Assembly: GCF_003863365.1 (NCBI RefSeq)
Contig: NZ_RQXT01000034.1
Location: 1 to 64,000, forward strand
Direction: 5' to 3'
Source: Mesorhizobium tamadayense
GTDB lineage: Bacteria; Pseudomonadota; Alphaproteobacteria; Rhizobiales; Rhizobiaceae
DNA: 64,000 nucleotides
The first letter of the stretch is position 1, and every line of letters starts with the position of its first letter. The notes below the pieces were generated by a model. That model was given only the letters and a program-made list of their open reading frames with translations. It was not told where the DNA came from and did no database searches. Shown piece after piece: positions 53,129 through 62,213 of this stretch. The translations under genes were made by a program, and so were the position numbers.

Positions 53129-55237
53129 ATGACCAAGTCGATCGCACAGAAGCAGCCAGGTTCATCCGCCGAAGATCGCTTTCTCTGGCTGGAAGACCGC
53201 AACAGCAAGGAAGCGCTCGAATGGGTTCATCGCCAGAATGCCTTGACGGTCGGCGAACTGCAGGGCGATCCTTCCTACCGGGCGGCATTCGAGACCGCGC
53301 TCGACCTGATGACCGCCGAGGACAACATTCCGGTGGGGGCCGCGCTTGCCGGCCATGTCTATAATTTCTGGCAGGACAAGACCAATGCGCTGGGTCTCTG
53401 GCGCCGCACGACGGTCGCCTCCTACAAGACCGAAAAGCCGGAGTGGGAAACAATCATCGACTTCGACCAGCTCTCGGCAAAGGAGGGCGTGAAATGGGTG
53501 TTCGGCGGGGCGAGCCGGCTCTATCCGGATTTCGACCGCTGCCTGCTCTCCATGTCGCCCGACGGCGGCGACGCCAGCGAGATGCGCGAGTTCGACATTG
53601 TGACGAAGTCCTTCGTCGCGGACGGCTTTCGTGCGCCGGCCTCGAAGTCGGGCTTTTCCTGGCTGGACAAGGACACGGTGATCGTCTCGGCGGCTTTCGC
53701 GGAAGAAGACAAGACACAGTCAGGCTATCCGCGCGTTATCAAGCTCTGGCGGCGCGGCACGAGGCTTGAGGATGCTGAGCCGATCTTCGAAGGCGAGAAG
53801 CATCACCTCGCGGTCGGCGGCGGCGTGGAGTTCGACGGCGACAAGCGGCATGTTCTGCTTGGCAAGACGATCGACTTCTTCACCTCGCACAGCTTCCTGC
53901 GGCTCCCTTCGGGCGAGAACCGGCGTGTTCCGCTGCCCGACGATGCCACCGACACGGCGATCTTCAAGGGACAGCTCGTCTTCGGCGTGCGCAGCCCGTG
54001 GACGGCGCCCGACGGCACGCGCTGCCTGCCCGACGGGCTCTACTCCGTCGATTTCGACCGTTGGATTGAAACCGGCACGTTCGAACCGATCGAGACGCTG
54101 CTCAAACCGGAGCGCCGCGTTTCCATTGCGGGTCTCGCCAGGACGCAGGACCGGCTGTTCATCAACCTGATGGACAATGTGCGCGGCAAGGTGGTCGTTT
54201 GCGATCGCACCGACAAGGGCTGGTCGCTGAAGCCGGTCGGCCTGCCTGGCAATGGCAATGTCGGCATCAGCCATGCCGAGCATTTCGGCTCAAGCGTCTC
54301 CTTCTCCTTCACCGACTTCCTGACGCCGAGCTCGATCATCTGGTCGGACGATGATGGTGTGACGGTTAAAACGGCGAAATCGCAGCCGGCCCGCTTCGAC
54401 GCCTCGCCCTATGTCTCGGAGCAGTTCGAGGCGCGCTCGAAGGACGGCACGATGATCCCTTATTTCGTCGTACGACGGCGCGACCAGGAAGGGCCGGTGC
54501 CGGCGCTGCTCTACGGCTATGGTGGTTTCGAAGTGCCGCTCTTGCCGGGTTATGCCGGCATCCGCGGCAGGCTCTGGCTGGAGAGGGGCAACGCCTATGT
54601 GCAGGCCAACATCCGCGGCGGCGGCGAATTCGGCCCCGCCTGGCACCAGGCCGCGCTCAAGGGCAAGCGCCAGAAGGCCTTCGACGATTTCGCGGCGGTG
54701 GCCGAGGATGTGGTCAGGCGCGGCATCACCACGGCGGCGCAGCTCGGCATTCAGGGCGGCTCGAATGGCGGCCTGCTCACCGGCGTGTCGCTGACGCAGC
54801 GGCCGGGGCTGTTCGGCGCTGTCATCATCGACGTGCCGCTGCTCGACATGCTCCGCTACACCGATCTGCCGCCCGGCGCGTCCTGGATCGCCGAATATGG
54901 CGACCCGTCGAAGCCGGAGGATGCCGCCTGGCTCGCTTCCTATTCGCCCTATCAGCATGTCGCGGCCGATGCCGCCTATCCGCCGGTGCTGCTGATGACC
55001 TCGACCGCCGACGACCGCGTCCATCCCGGCCATGCGCGCAAGATGGCGGCGCGGCTGCAGGCTGCCGGTCATGCCCGGACGCTGTTCTTCGAGGAAACGG
55101 AGGGCGGTCACGGCGGGCGCGGCGATCGGCGGCCGCAAGCGGCGCAAACGGCGATGCGCTATGTCTTTCTGCAGCGGGCGCTGAGCACTGGACCGAAAAG
55201 TGGAAGCCGGTTTTCGGACAATCCGGTGCTCGACTGA
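53129..55237 (+). CDS. Prolyl oligopeptidase family serine peptidase (S9A)
   Basis: 702 aa. N-terminal beta-propeller (to ~residue 420), then an alpha/beta-hydrolase domain with Ser in QGGSNGGLL (~545), Asp in TADDRVHPGH (~628) and His in EGGHGG (~661), the S9A triad. It hydrolyses proline-containing oligopeptides, probably in the cytosol. There is no signal peptide. The final ~15 residues are encoded by a dispersed palindrome (55193-55217), so the natural C-terminus has been replaced or extended. Confidence 0.9.
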   Translation: MTKSIAQKQPGSSAEDRFLWLEDRNSKEALEWVHRQNALTVGELQGDPSYRAAFETALDLMTAEDNIPVGAALAGHVYNFWQDKTNALGLWRRTTVASYKTEKPEWETIIDFDQLSAKEGVKWVFGGASRLYPDFDRCLLSMSPDGGDASEMREFDIVTKSFVADGFRAPASKSGFSWLDKDTVIVSAAFAEEDKTQSGYPRVIKLWRRGTRLEDAEPIFEGEKHHLAVGGGVEFDGDKRHVLLGKTIDFFTSHSFLRLPSGENRRVPLPDDATDTAIFKGQLVFGVRSPWTAPDGTRCLPDGLYSVDFDRWIETGTFEPIETLLKPERRVSIAGLARTQDRLFINLMDNVRGKVVVCDRTDKGWSLKPVGLPGNGNVGISHAEHFGSSVSFSFTDFLTPSSIIWSDDDGVTVKTAKSQPARFDASPYVSEQFEARSKDGTMIPYFVVRRRDQEGPVPALLYGYGGFEVPLLPGYAGIRGRLWLERGNAYVQANIRGGGEFGPAWHQAALKGKRQKAFDDFAAVAEDVVRRGITTAAQLGIQGGSNGGLLTGVSLTQRPGLFGAVIIDVPLLDMLRYTDLPPGASWIAEYGDPSKPEDAAWLASYSPYQHVAADAAYPPVLLMTSTADDRVHPGHARKMAARLQAAGHARTLFFEETEGGHGGRGDRRPQAAQTAMRYVFLQRALSTGPKSGSRFSDNPVLD
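55193..55217. repeat. Dispersed palindromic repeat (type 2) inside the peptidase 3' end
   Basis: CCGAAAAGTGGAAGCC...TTTTCGG with perfect 7-bp arms. Its reverse complement matches the core at 5532-5556 in 22 of 25 bases. It lies wholly inside the reading frame and encodes PKSGSRFS. Confidence 0.8.
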
Positions 55238-55462
55238 AAACGCGGCACGGCTTGAATTCGGGGCATCAGGCAGCATAAGCTGCCTGCCATGGTCCGCATC
55301 AGCACTTCTGGCGCCTTCGGGGTCGCGGTGACGCCGTCACCGCGCACGCTGCGTGCCGAGCTTTTGCGGCTCTGCGCCCGCATCGGCTACTCGCCGCCCC
55401 GCTTCCTCTGACGAATCCGCCCCGGCTCCTGCCGGATTGGTTCAAGAGGAAAGATCAAATCC

Positions 55463-56842
55463 ATGACCTATCAGAACTATTCGCTGAAGCAGCTTCAGCA
55501 GATCGATGCCGCGCATCACCTTCATCCCTTCACCGACCACAAGGAACTGCGAGAGATCGGCTCGCGCATCATCACCCGCGCCGACGGCCCGTTCATCTAC
55601 GATTCGGAAGGATCGGAGATCCTCGACGGCATGGCGGGCCTCTGGTGCGTCAATGTCGGCTATGGCCGCGACGAGCTTGCGGACGCCGCCTATGCCCAGA
55701 TGAAGGAGCTGCCTTACTACAACTCCTTCTTCAAATGCTCGACGCCGACGCCGGTGCTGCTGTCGAAGAAGCTGGCGGAGCTGGCGCCGAAGCATGTCGG
55801 CCAGGTCTTCTACGGCTCGTCCGGCTCGGAGGCCAACGACACGGCGCTCAGGCTCGTGCGCCACTACTGGGCGCTGGAAGGCAAGCCGGAGAAGAACCGG
55901 ATCATTTCGCGCAAGATGGGCTATCACGGCTCGACCATCGCCGGCACCTCGCTCGGCGGCATGGAGCCGATGCACAAGCAACTCGGCGGCGCGGTGCCCA
56001 ACATCGTCCATGTGATGATGCCATATGCCTATGAGCTGGCGCTGCCGGGCGAAAGCGACCATGATTTCGGCATCCGCGCGGCGAAGGCGGTGGAGGATGC
56101 GATCCTTGAAGGCGGCGCCGACAAGGTCGCCGCCTTCATCGGCGAGCCGGTGATGGGCGCCGGAGGGGTGAAAATCCCGCCGATGAGCTACTGGCCGGAG
56201 GTGCAGCGCATCTGCCGCAAATACGATGTGCTGCTGATGCTGGACGAGGTGATCACCGGCTACGGCCGCACCGGCGAGTGGTTCGCGGCGCAGACGTTCG
56301 ACGTCGAGCCCGACACCATCACCACCGCCAAGGCGCTGACCTCCGGCTACCAGCCGCTGTCGGCGCTGCTGGTCGGCGACCGCATCAGCAGGACGCTGGT
56401 CGAGAAGGGCGGCGAGTTCTACCACGGCTACACCTATTCCGGTCATCCGGTGGCCTGCGCGGTGGCTTTGAAGAACCTCGAGATCATCGAACGGGAAGGC
56501 CTGGTCGACCGCGTCAGGACCGACACCGGCCCCTATTTCGCGCAGGCGCTGCAGGAACGCATCGCCGGTCACAGGCTGGTCGGCGAGGTGCGTTCGATCG
56601 GCCTGATGGGGGCGATCGAGATCGTCAAGGACAAGGCGACCAAGGAGCGTTACCTGCCGTCGGGAAGCGCTGCGGTCGTCGTGCGCGACCACGCGATCTC
56701 GCAGGGCATGATGCTGCGCGCCACCGGCGACACGATGATCCTGTCGCCGCCGCTGATCTGGACGCGCGACACCATCGACATGGCCTGCGAGCGCATCGCC
56801 AAGGCGCTCGACCTTGCCGAGGCGGATTTGCGGAAGCGCTGA
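55463..56842 (+). CDS. Class III (omega) aminotransferase
   Basis: 459 aa PLP enzyme with YGSSGSEANDTALRLVRHY, LLMLDEVITGYGRTGEWFA and the PLP lysine in TTAKALTSGY (~residue 289). Families of this shape use beta-alanine, GABA, taurine or polyamines as amino donors with pyruvate. Because the neighbours handle three-carbon and valine intermediates, a beta-amino acid donor is attractive but unproven. A weak terminator is seen at 56925-56954. Confidence 0.85.
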   Translation: MTYQNYSLKQLQQIDAAHHLHPFTDHKELREIGSRIITRADGPFIYDSEGSEILDGMAGLWCVNVGYGRDELADAAYAQMKELPYYNSFFKCSTPTPVLLSKKLAELAPKHVGQVFYGSSGSEANDTALRLVRHYWALEGKPEKNRIISRKMGYHGSTIAGTSLGGMEPMHKQLGGAVPNIVHVMMPYAYELALPGESDHDFGIRAAKAVEDAILEGGADKVAAFIGEPVMGAGGVKIPPMSYWPEVQRICRKYDVLLMLDEVITGYGRTGEWFAAQTFDVEPDTITTAKALTSGYQPLSALLVGDRISRTLVEKGGEFYHGYTYSGHPVACAVALKNLEIIEREGLVDRVRTDTGPYFAQALQERIAGHRLVGEVRSIGLMGAIEIVKDKATKERYLPSGSAAVVVRDHAISQGMMLRATGDTMILSPPLIWTRDTIDMACERIAKALDLAEADLRKR

Positions 56843-56924
56843 GCGAGGCGGGTCGCCGGGCATTCGTTTGGCGATATGTCCGGCGACCGACCCGTCACGC
56901 TTGGATCATGGTCGCGTAAACGCA

Positions 56925-56954
56925 AAAACCGCGTCCCAACGGGAACGCGGCTTT
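56925..56954 (+). terminator. Probable terminator downstream of the aminotransferase
   Basis: AAAACCGCGT / ACGCGGCTTT stem with one mismatch and an inner CCC/GGG pair. It lies 83 bases past the stop and has no long T run. Confidence 0.55.
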
Positions 56955-57169
56955 GCCAGATACGCATGGCGCTTCGCTACAAGAGACTTGCGAAACTTAC
57001 GGGCTCCGGTACGCGAGACCTGATCCGGAGCGCCGGGCGGTTGCGATGTCCGCCTCGCAGTCCGTTTTAAAGGCACATCGTTACCGGTGCGTTATCGAGA
57101 GCTTAAGCAAATCTAAATTTGCCGGCTTTCGCCGAAAAAATATGCTAATAATCCTTTTAAAGCAGTCGC
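56955..57169. other. Intergenic stretch with no visible gene
   Basis: AT-rich towards 57110-57165. No reading frame or structured RNA was recognised. It separates the plus-strand aminotransferase from the minus-strand 3-hydroxyisobutyrate dehydrogenase, whose stop is at 57170. Confidence 0.5.
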
Positions 57170-58054
57170 TTAGTTTTTATCGCCGCGCAGGAAATTAATA
57201 ATGCCGGAAAAATCGGCGCCGGCATTGCCCTGCGCGTTGAACAACGCGTAGAGCTGCGTCGCCTCGGCGCCCAGAGGCGTCACGGCGCCGGCGCCTTGCG
57301 CGGCTTCCTGCGACAGTTTCAGGTCCTTCAGCATCAGCGCCGCGGCAAATCCCGGCTTGTAGTCGTGGTTGGCGGGCGATGCCGGAACGGGTCCGGGCAC
57401 TGGGCAGTAGGTGGTGAGCGACCAGCATTGACCCGACGAGGTGGAGGCGACGTCGAAGAGCGCCTGGTGCGAGAGACCGAGCTTCTCGGCGAGCACGAAG
57501 GCTTCGGCGACACCGATCATCGAGATGCCGAGGATCATGTTGTTGCAGATCTTGGCGGCCTGGCCGGCGCCGTCGCCGCCGCAATGAACGATGCGGCCGG
57601 CCATCGGCTTCAGGATCGGCTCGGCGGCGGCGAAAGCCGCGTCCGAGCCGCCGGCCATGAAGGTGAGCGTGCCAGCGGCGGCGCCGCCGGTGCCGCCAGA
57701 GACGGGCGCGTCGATCGACGGCAAGCCATGCTTGATTGCAATCGCGTGGGCCTTGCGCGCCGATTCGACATCGATGGTCGAGGAATCGATGAACAGCGCG
57801 CCCTTTTTCGCCTTGGGCGCGATGTCCCCGTAGACCGACAGCACATGCTTGCCGGCGGGAAGCATGGTAATGACCACATCGGCGTCCTTCACGGCTGCGA
57901 CGGCATTGGCCATGACGGTGACGCCGTGCTCTTTTGCTACGGTCAAGTTCTCGGGCACGAGATCGAAGCCGAGCACGGCATGGCCCGCCTTGACCAGGTT
58001 TGCTGCCATTGGATTGCCCATATTGCCCAAGCCGATGAAGGCGATGGTTGCCAT
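57170..58054 (-). CDS. mmsB: 3-hydroxyisobutyrate dehydrogenase
   Basis: 294 aa beta-hydroxyacid dehydrogenase. Rossmann motif IGLGNMGNPMAANLVKAGH, substrate signature DAPVSGGTGGAAAGTLTFMAGG and catalytic Lys in KICNNMILG, with the length and C-terminal region of MmsB. It converts 3-hydroxyisobutyrate to methylmalonate semialdehyde in valine breakdown. Just upstream on the same strand is an isobutyryl-CoA-type acyl-CoA dehydrogenase (24 bp apart), so the two form an operon. Relatives also oxidise 3-hydroxypropionate, a product of acrylate metabolism. Confidence 0.85.
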   Translation of the reverse strand: MATIAFIGLGNMGNPMAANLVKAGHAVLGFDLVPENLTVAKEHGVTVMANAVAAVKDADVVITMLPAGKHVLSVYGDIAPKAKKGALFIDSSTIDVESARKAHAIAIKHGLPSIDAPVSGGTGGAAAGTLTFMAGGSDAAFAAAEPILKPMAGRIVHCGGDGAGQAAKICNNMILGISMIGVAEAFVLAEKLGLSHQALFDVASTSSGQCWSLTTYCPVPGPVPASPANHDYKPGFAAALMLKDLKLSQEAAQGAGAVTPLGAEATQLYALFNAQGNAGADFSGIINFLRGDKN

Positions 58055-58078
58055 CGTTGTTCTCCAGAATATTTGCCG

Positions 58079-59245
58079 TCAGCGTCCGATCAGCGCGCGA
58101 GCGATGATGACACGCATGATCTCGTTGGTGCCTTCGAGAATTTGGTGGACGCGCAGGTCGCGCACCAGCTTCTCGATGCCGTAGTCATGCAGATAGCCAT
58201 AGCCGCCATGGAGTTGCAGCGCCTCATTGGCGACATCGAAGCCGACATCGGTGACGAAGCGCTTGGCCATCGCCGACCATTTGCCGGCGTCCGGCGCCTT
58301 GCGGTCGAGCTTCGAGGCGGCGGCGTAGAGGAAGATGCGGGCCGCCTGCAGTTCCGTTTCCATGTCGGCCAGCCTGAACTGCAGCGCTTGGAACTGGTTG
58401 ATCTTGGTGCCGAAGGCCTTGCGCTCGGCCGTGTAGGCCAGCGCCTTGTCGAGCGCCGACTGCGCGCCGCCGAGCGAGCAGGCGGCGATGTTGAGCCGGC
58501 CGCCATCGAGCCCGGCCATGGCGATGCCGAAGCCGGCGCCTTCGGCGGCAAGCAGGTTCTCGGCCGGCACCTTGCAGTCCTCGAAGATGACCTGGCGGGT
58601 CGACTGCATGTGCCAGCCCATCTTGTGCTCGTTGGCGCCGAAGGAGAGGCCCGGCGCATCCTTGGACACGACGAAGGTCGAGATGCCTTTCGGCCCGTCG
58701 CCGCCGGTGCGCGCCATCACGACATAGAGATCGCTGTCGCCGGCGCCGGAGATGAACTGCTTGGCGCCGTTCAAGACATAGTCTCTGCCGCTCTTCACTG
58801 CTCGGGTCTTCAAGGCTGCCGCATCGGAGCCGGAGCCAGGCTCGGTCAGGCAATAGCTCGCCAGCCATTCCATCGACGTCAATTGCGGCAGGAAGCGCCG
58901 GCGCTGCTCGTCGCTGCCGAAACGATCGATCATCGAGGCCGCCATGTTGTGAATGGAGATGAAGGAGGAGAAGGCAGGGTCGGCGCGCGCCAACGCCTCG
59001 AAGATCAGCACCGCATCGAGGCGGCCGAGCGCTGAACCGCCGACATCGTCCTTGACATAGATGCCGCCGAGACCGAGCGGCCCCGTCTCGCGGATCACAT
59101 CGGCGGGAAAGTGCTTTGCCCGGTCCCAGTCGAGCGCGTTCGGCGCGACGCGGTCGGCCGCAAAGGCCTCAGCCATCTCCTGGATGGCGCGCTGCTCCTC
59201 GGTGAGTTCGAATTGGCCAGTGCCCGCATCGACTGCCGCGTCCAT
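58079..59245 (-). CDS. Acyl-CoA dehydrogenase, isobutyryl-CoA type
   Basis: 388 aa with the ACAD signatures CLTEPGSGSDAAALKTRA and QLHGGYGYLHDYGIEKLVRDLRVHQILEGTNEI, where the base is the Glu before GTNEI. The ACAD8-like length and the adjacent mmsB point to isobutyryl-CoA to methacrylyl-CoA in valine catabolism. The ATG at 59245 matches the family start. A longer upstream reading has no conserved sequence. It is divergent from the DMSP-lyase-type cupin. Confidence 0.85.
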   Translation of the reverse strand: MDAAVDAGTGQFELTEEQRAIQEMAEAFAADRVAPNALDWDRAKHFPADVIRETGPLGLGGIYVKDDVGGSALGRLDAVLIFEALARADPAFSSFISIHNMAASMIDRFGSDEQRRRFLPQLTSMEWLASYCLTEPGSGSDAAALKTRAVKSGRDYVLNGAKQFISGAGDSDLYVVMARTGGDGPKGISTFVVSKDAPGLSFGANEHKMGWHMQSTRQVIFEDCKVPAENLLAAEGAGFGIAMAGLDGGRLNIAACSLGGAQSALDKALAYTAERKAFGTKINQFQALQFRLADMETELQAARIFLYAAASKLDRKAPDAGKWSAMAKRFVTDVGFDVANEALQLHGGYGYLHDYGIEKLVRDLRVHQILEGTNEIMRVIIARALIGR

Positions 59246-59382
59246 GGCGTGCTCCCTGTCGTTCAGACCTTCTGGCCTGTCGTTTTTGGCTTTGCGCGCC
59301 GTCCAATCTAGACCAATGATGCCGCCGCGCAACCCGGCCCTCCGCGGAGCGGCTGTGCATGGAATGATCAACGGAGCTCTGC

Positions 59383-59988
59383 GTGCCGACAGTCTTCGAT
59401 CAGTTGCTTGACCGGTTCCGCGGCTATCTCGCCAGCGTCGATAGCGATCTGGTCGTGGACGCGGTCGCGCGCATCGATTGGGACATGCCCTCTCGTTCGC
59501 TCGAACCGCATCCACTCGGCTGCCTGCGTCGTCTCGATCGCATCGCGGAAATTGCGCCGCAGGATGCCAGGCCGCTGGCGCAGTTCGTGGCCGACCATCG
59601 AGACGAATTGCGCTGGGGACAGACCTATACGGCCGCCGATTTCGGCCAGACCTTTATCGACAATTACGGCTGGCTTGAGGTGTTCGGTACGCGCGGCCAT
59701 TTCATCAATGACGAGGTCGCGGCCGGTCTGCTGATCCTTGGGCCCGGCATCGTCTATCCCGACCATCACCACATTGCCGAAGAGATCTATATTCCGCTGA
59801 CCGGCGGCGCGGAGTGGCGAATGGGCGAGGGCGGCTTTCAGGTTCGCGCGGCCGGCGAGGTCGTTCGTCATGCGTCCAACGTCAACCATGCGATGCGCAC
59901 CGGCGAGGAGCCACTGATGGCGCTTTATATTTGGCGCGGCGGACCGCTGGCGCAGAAGTCGACCATCGGCTCGGAGGGCATGGGCTGA
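59383..59988 (+). CDS. Cupin of the DMSP-lyase (DddL/DddQ/DddW-like) family
   Basis: 201 aa. The second half is a cupin with YPDHHHIAEEIYIPLTGGAEW. The metal ligands would be H128/H130, E134 and H169, and Y136 sits where DddQ has its catalytic Tyr (two after the Glu). An N-terminal helical part of ~95 residues is as in DddQ. DMSP lyases of this group make DMS and acrylate. GTG start with GGAG six bases upstream. Its stop overlaps the cobQ start by one base. Activity is unproven, and other beta-elimination reactions are possible. Confidence 0.65.
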   Translation: MPTVFDQLLDRFRGYLASVDSDLVVDAVARIDWDMPSRSLEPHPLGCLRRLDRIAEIAPQDARPLAQFVADHRDELRWGQTYTAADFGQTFIDNYGWLEVFGTRGHFINDEVAAGLLILGPGIVYPDHHHIAEEIYIPLTGGAEWRMGEGGFQVRAAGEVVRHASNVNHAMRTGEEPLMALYIWRGGPLAQKSTIGSEGMG

Positions 59989-61463
59989 TGGCAAAAGCGA
60001 TCATGCTGCAAGGCACCGGCTCCGATGTCGGCAAGACCGTACTCGTGGCGGGGCTTTGCCGCGCGGCGAGAAAACGCGGTTTGAAGGTCAGGCCGTTCAA
60101 ACCGCAAAACATGTCGAACAATGCCGCCGTCGCCGATATCCCCGGCGACAATGGGGCCGGCAGCGGCGAGATCGGCCGCGGGCAATGGCTGCAGGCGCTG
60201 GCCTGCGGGGTTCGGCCGACCGTGCACATGAACCCGGTGCTGCTCAAGCCGCAGAGCGACATCGGCTCGCAAGTCGTGGTGCAGGGCAAGGTGTTCGGCG
60301 AGGCGCGGGCGCGCGACTATCAGGCGATGAAGGCCAAGCTGATGGACGCGGTGCTGGATTCCTGGGCGAAGGTCGGGGAGGGCGCCGATCTCGTGATTGT
60401 CGAGGGCGCGGGCTCGCCTGCCGAGATCAATCTCCGCAGCCGCGACATCGCTAATATGGGCTTTGCGACGCGCGCCGACGTGCCGGTGATCCTGGTCGGC
60501 GATATCGACCGCGGCGGCGTCATCGCTTCGGTCGCCGGCACGCATCTGATCCTGCCGGAGGAAGACCGGTGCATGATCGCAGGCTATCTCATCAACAAGT
60601 TCCGCGGCGACGTCTCGCTGTTCGACGACGGCATAAGCGCGATCGAAAAATTCACCGGCTGGCGCTGCTTCGGCGTGGTGCCGTGGCTGAAGGCGGCCGG
60701 TCGGCTGCCGTCGGAGGATTCGGTCGCGCTCGAGCGTCTCGCCACCGGCGAGAAGCGGGCGCTGAAGGTTGCGGTGCCGATGCTGGCGCGTATCGCCAAT
60801 TTCGACGATCTCGATCCGCTCAAGGCCGAGCCGCAGGTCGAGGTGGTGTTCGTGCCGCCGGGCAAGCCGTTGCCGGAGGATGCTGGCCTGGTGGTGATCC
60901 CAGGCTCGAAGTCGACGATCGGCGATCTCATAAAATTCCGGGAGAATGGCTGGTATCGGGACCTCGCCGCACATCGCAGGCGCGGCGGCCATGTCGTCGG
61001 TATCTGCGGCGGTTATCAGATGCTCGGCCGCGTGGTGCGCGATCCCGACGGCATCGAAGGCAGCATCACCGAGACTGAAGGCCTCGGCCTGCTCGATATC
61101 GAAACGGTGATGGCGCCGGAAAAAACGGTGCGCAATTCAAGCGCGCGATCGATGCAGTTCGGGCTGCCGCTCGATGGCTACGAAATCCATCTCGGCCGCA
61201 CCACCGGTCCGGACACGGCGCGGCCGTCGGCGATCATCAACGGCGTCGAGGACGGCGCGGTTTCCGCCGACGGCAAGGTGATCGGCACCTACCTGCACGG
61301 GCTGTTCTCCGCCGACGCCTTTCGCGCCGCGTATCTTGCGAGCCTGGGCGTCAGCGGCGGCGGCATCGATTACCGCGCCGAGGTCGAGAAGGCGCTGGAC
61401 GAGGTCGCGGCCGAACTGGAGACGCATCTCGACTGCGACGCGATTTTCGCACTGGCGCGCTAG
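59988..61463 (+). CDS. cobQ: Cobyric acid synthase
   Basis: 491 aa. N-terminal BioD-like ATPase (MLQGTGSDVGKTVLVAGLCR), central linker, and a class I glutamine amidotransferase triad region (GHVVGICGGYQMLGR with catalytic Cys; His near GTYLHGLF). It amidates adenosylcobyrinic diamide in B12 synthesis. Its presence here, with no other cob gene, supplies cofactor for the corrinoid methyltransferases in the same region. It is coupled to the upstream cupin (ATGA overlap). Confidence 0.95.
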   Translation: MAKAIMLQGTGSDVGKTVLVAGLCRAARKRGLKVRPFKPQNMSNNAAVADIPGDNGAGSGEIGRGQWLQALACGVRPTVHMNPVLLKPQSDIGSQVVVQGKVFGEARARDYQAMKAKLMDAVLDSWAKVGEGADLVIVEGAGSPAEINLRSRDIANMGFATRADVPVILVGDIDRGGVIASVAGTHLILPEEDRCMIAGYLINKFRGDVSLFDDGISAIEKFTGWRCFGVVPWLKAAGRLPSEDSVALERLATGEKRALKVAVPMLARIANFDDLDPLKAEPQVEVVFVPPGKPLPEDAGLVVIPGSKSTIGDLIKFRENGWYRDLAAHRRRGGHVVGICGGYQMLGRVVRDPDGIEGSITETEGLGLLDIETVMAPEKTVRNSSARSMQFGLPLDGYEIHLGRTTGPDTARPSAIINGVEDGAVSADGKVIGTYLHGLFSADAFRAAYLASLGVSGGGIDYRAEVEKALDEVAAELETHLDCDAIFALAR

Positions 61464-61510
61464 GTCCTTCTGCCGACCACGTTTGAGATTGGCGAAAACG
61501 CTCATCGGGT

Positions 61511-61663
61511 CGTCATCCACGGGCGAAGCAAGGAGCGAAGCGACGCGGCGCAGACCCGAGGATCCATGCGCAGAATTCTGCTCCGATGCACTCCTCGGCC
61601 AAGGTCACGGCATGGATCCTTGGGTCTGCGCTCCGCTTCGCGTCGCTACGCCCAAGGATGACG
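61511..61663. repeat. 153-bp palindromic intergenic element
   Basis: Inner 22-bp arms (61548-61569 and 61610-61631) match 21 of 22. Outer arms CGTCATCC...GGATGACG close the element. It starts 48 bp after the cobQ stop and ends 45 bp before the VOC stop. I recall similar sequence in many Mesorhizobium intergenic regions. Confidence 0.85.
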
Positions 61664-61707
61664 ATGTTCGAAAGGCGTCGGCCAACCTCAAGCGTAAGCG
61701 CTGAGGT

Positions 61708-62127
61708 TCAAGCCTTCTCCCCAGCCTTCGGCCAATAGGTGCCGAAGGACCAGACATTGCCTTCCGGATCGAGGCAGATGAACTCGCGGCTGCCGTAATC
61801 GCGGTCGACCAGCTCCTGGATGATCTTGGCGCCCGCATTTTTCGCCCTGGCATAGGCGGCATCGGCGTCATTGACGGCGATGTAGATAGACTTGCCGCCA
61901 CGGCCGCCCGGCTCGCCGACCATCTTGCCGTAATCATCGTCGCGGACCGTGCCCAGCATGATCATCGACGAGCCGAAGGTCAGCTCGGCGTGATGGACGA
62001 TGTCGCCTTCGCCGTAGCGGGCGCGGACCTCGAAGCCGAAGGCGTCGCAGAGCCAGTCGATCATCTTGGACGCGTTCGTGTAGCGCAAGGCGGGATAGAT
62101 GCGGGGTGCTTCGGTTGCCGTGGGCAT
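61708..62127 (-). CDS. VOC/glyoxalase-superfamily protein
   Basis: 139 aa, PhnB-type vicinal-oxygen-chelate fold: IYPALRYTNASKMIDWLCDAFGFEV at the start, HHAELTFGSSMIMLG, and CLDPEGNVWSFGTYWP at the end. Small members bind antibiotics or unknown metabolites. It is followed upstream (minus strand) by the AraC gene, 86 bp away, a common VOC-AraC pair. Confidence 0.85.
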   Translation of the reverse strand: MPTATEAPRIYPALRYTNASKMIDWLCDAFGFEVRARYGEGDIVHHAELTFGSSMIMLGTVRDDDYGKMVGEPGGRGGKSIYIAVNDADAAYARAKNAGAKIIQELVDRDYGSREFICLDPEGNVWSFGTYWPKAGEKA

Positions 62128-62213
62128 GACAAACTCCCTGGTGATTTGATGGAAGCCAGTCTCAGGCAAAAGTGGTCCAGCGTCTTGAAGAAATGTTACC
62201 TGCAGGGCAGGGG

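Noticed and set aside
55289..55411. 40-codon plus-strand frame (MVRISTSGAFGV...) after the peptidase
   Set aside because: No ribosome-binding site, no recognised motif, and too short to separate from chance.
57296..59035. Long plus-strand frame opposite mmsB and the acyl-CoA dehydrogenase
   Set aside because: Antisense shadow of two clearly conserved minus-strand genes; no motif of its own.
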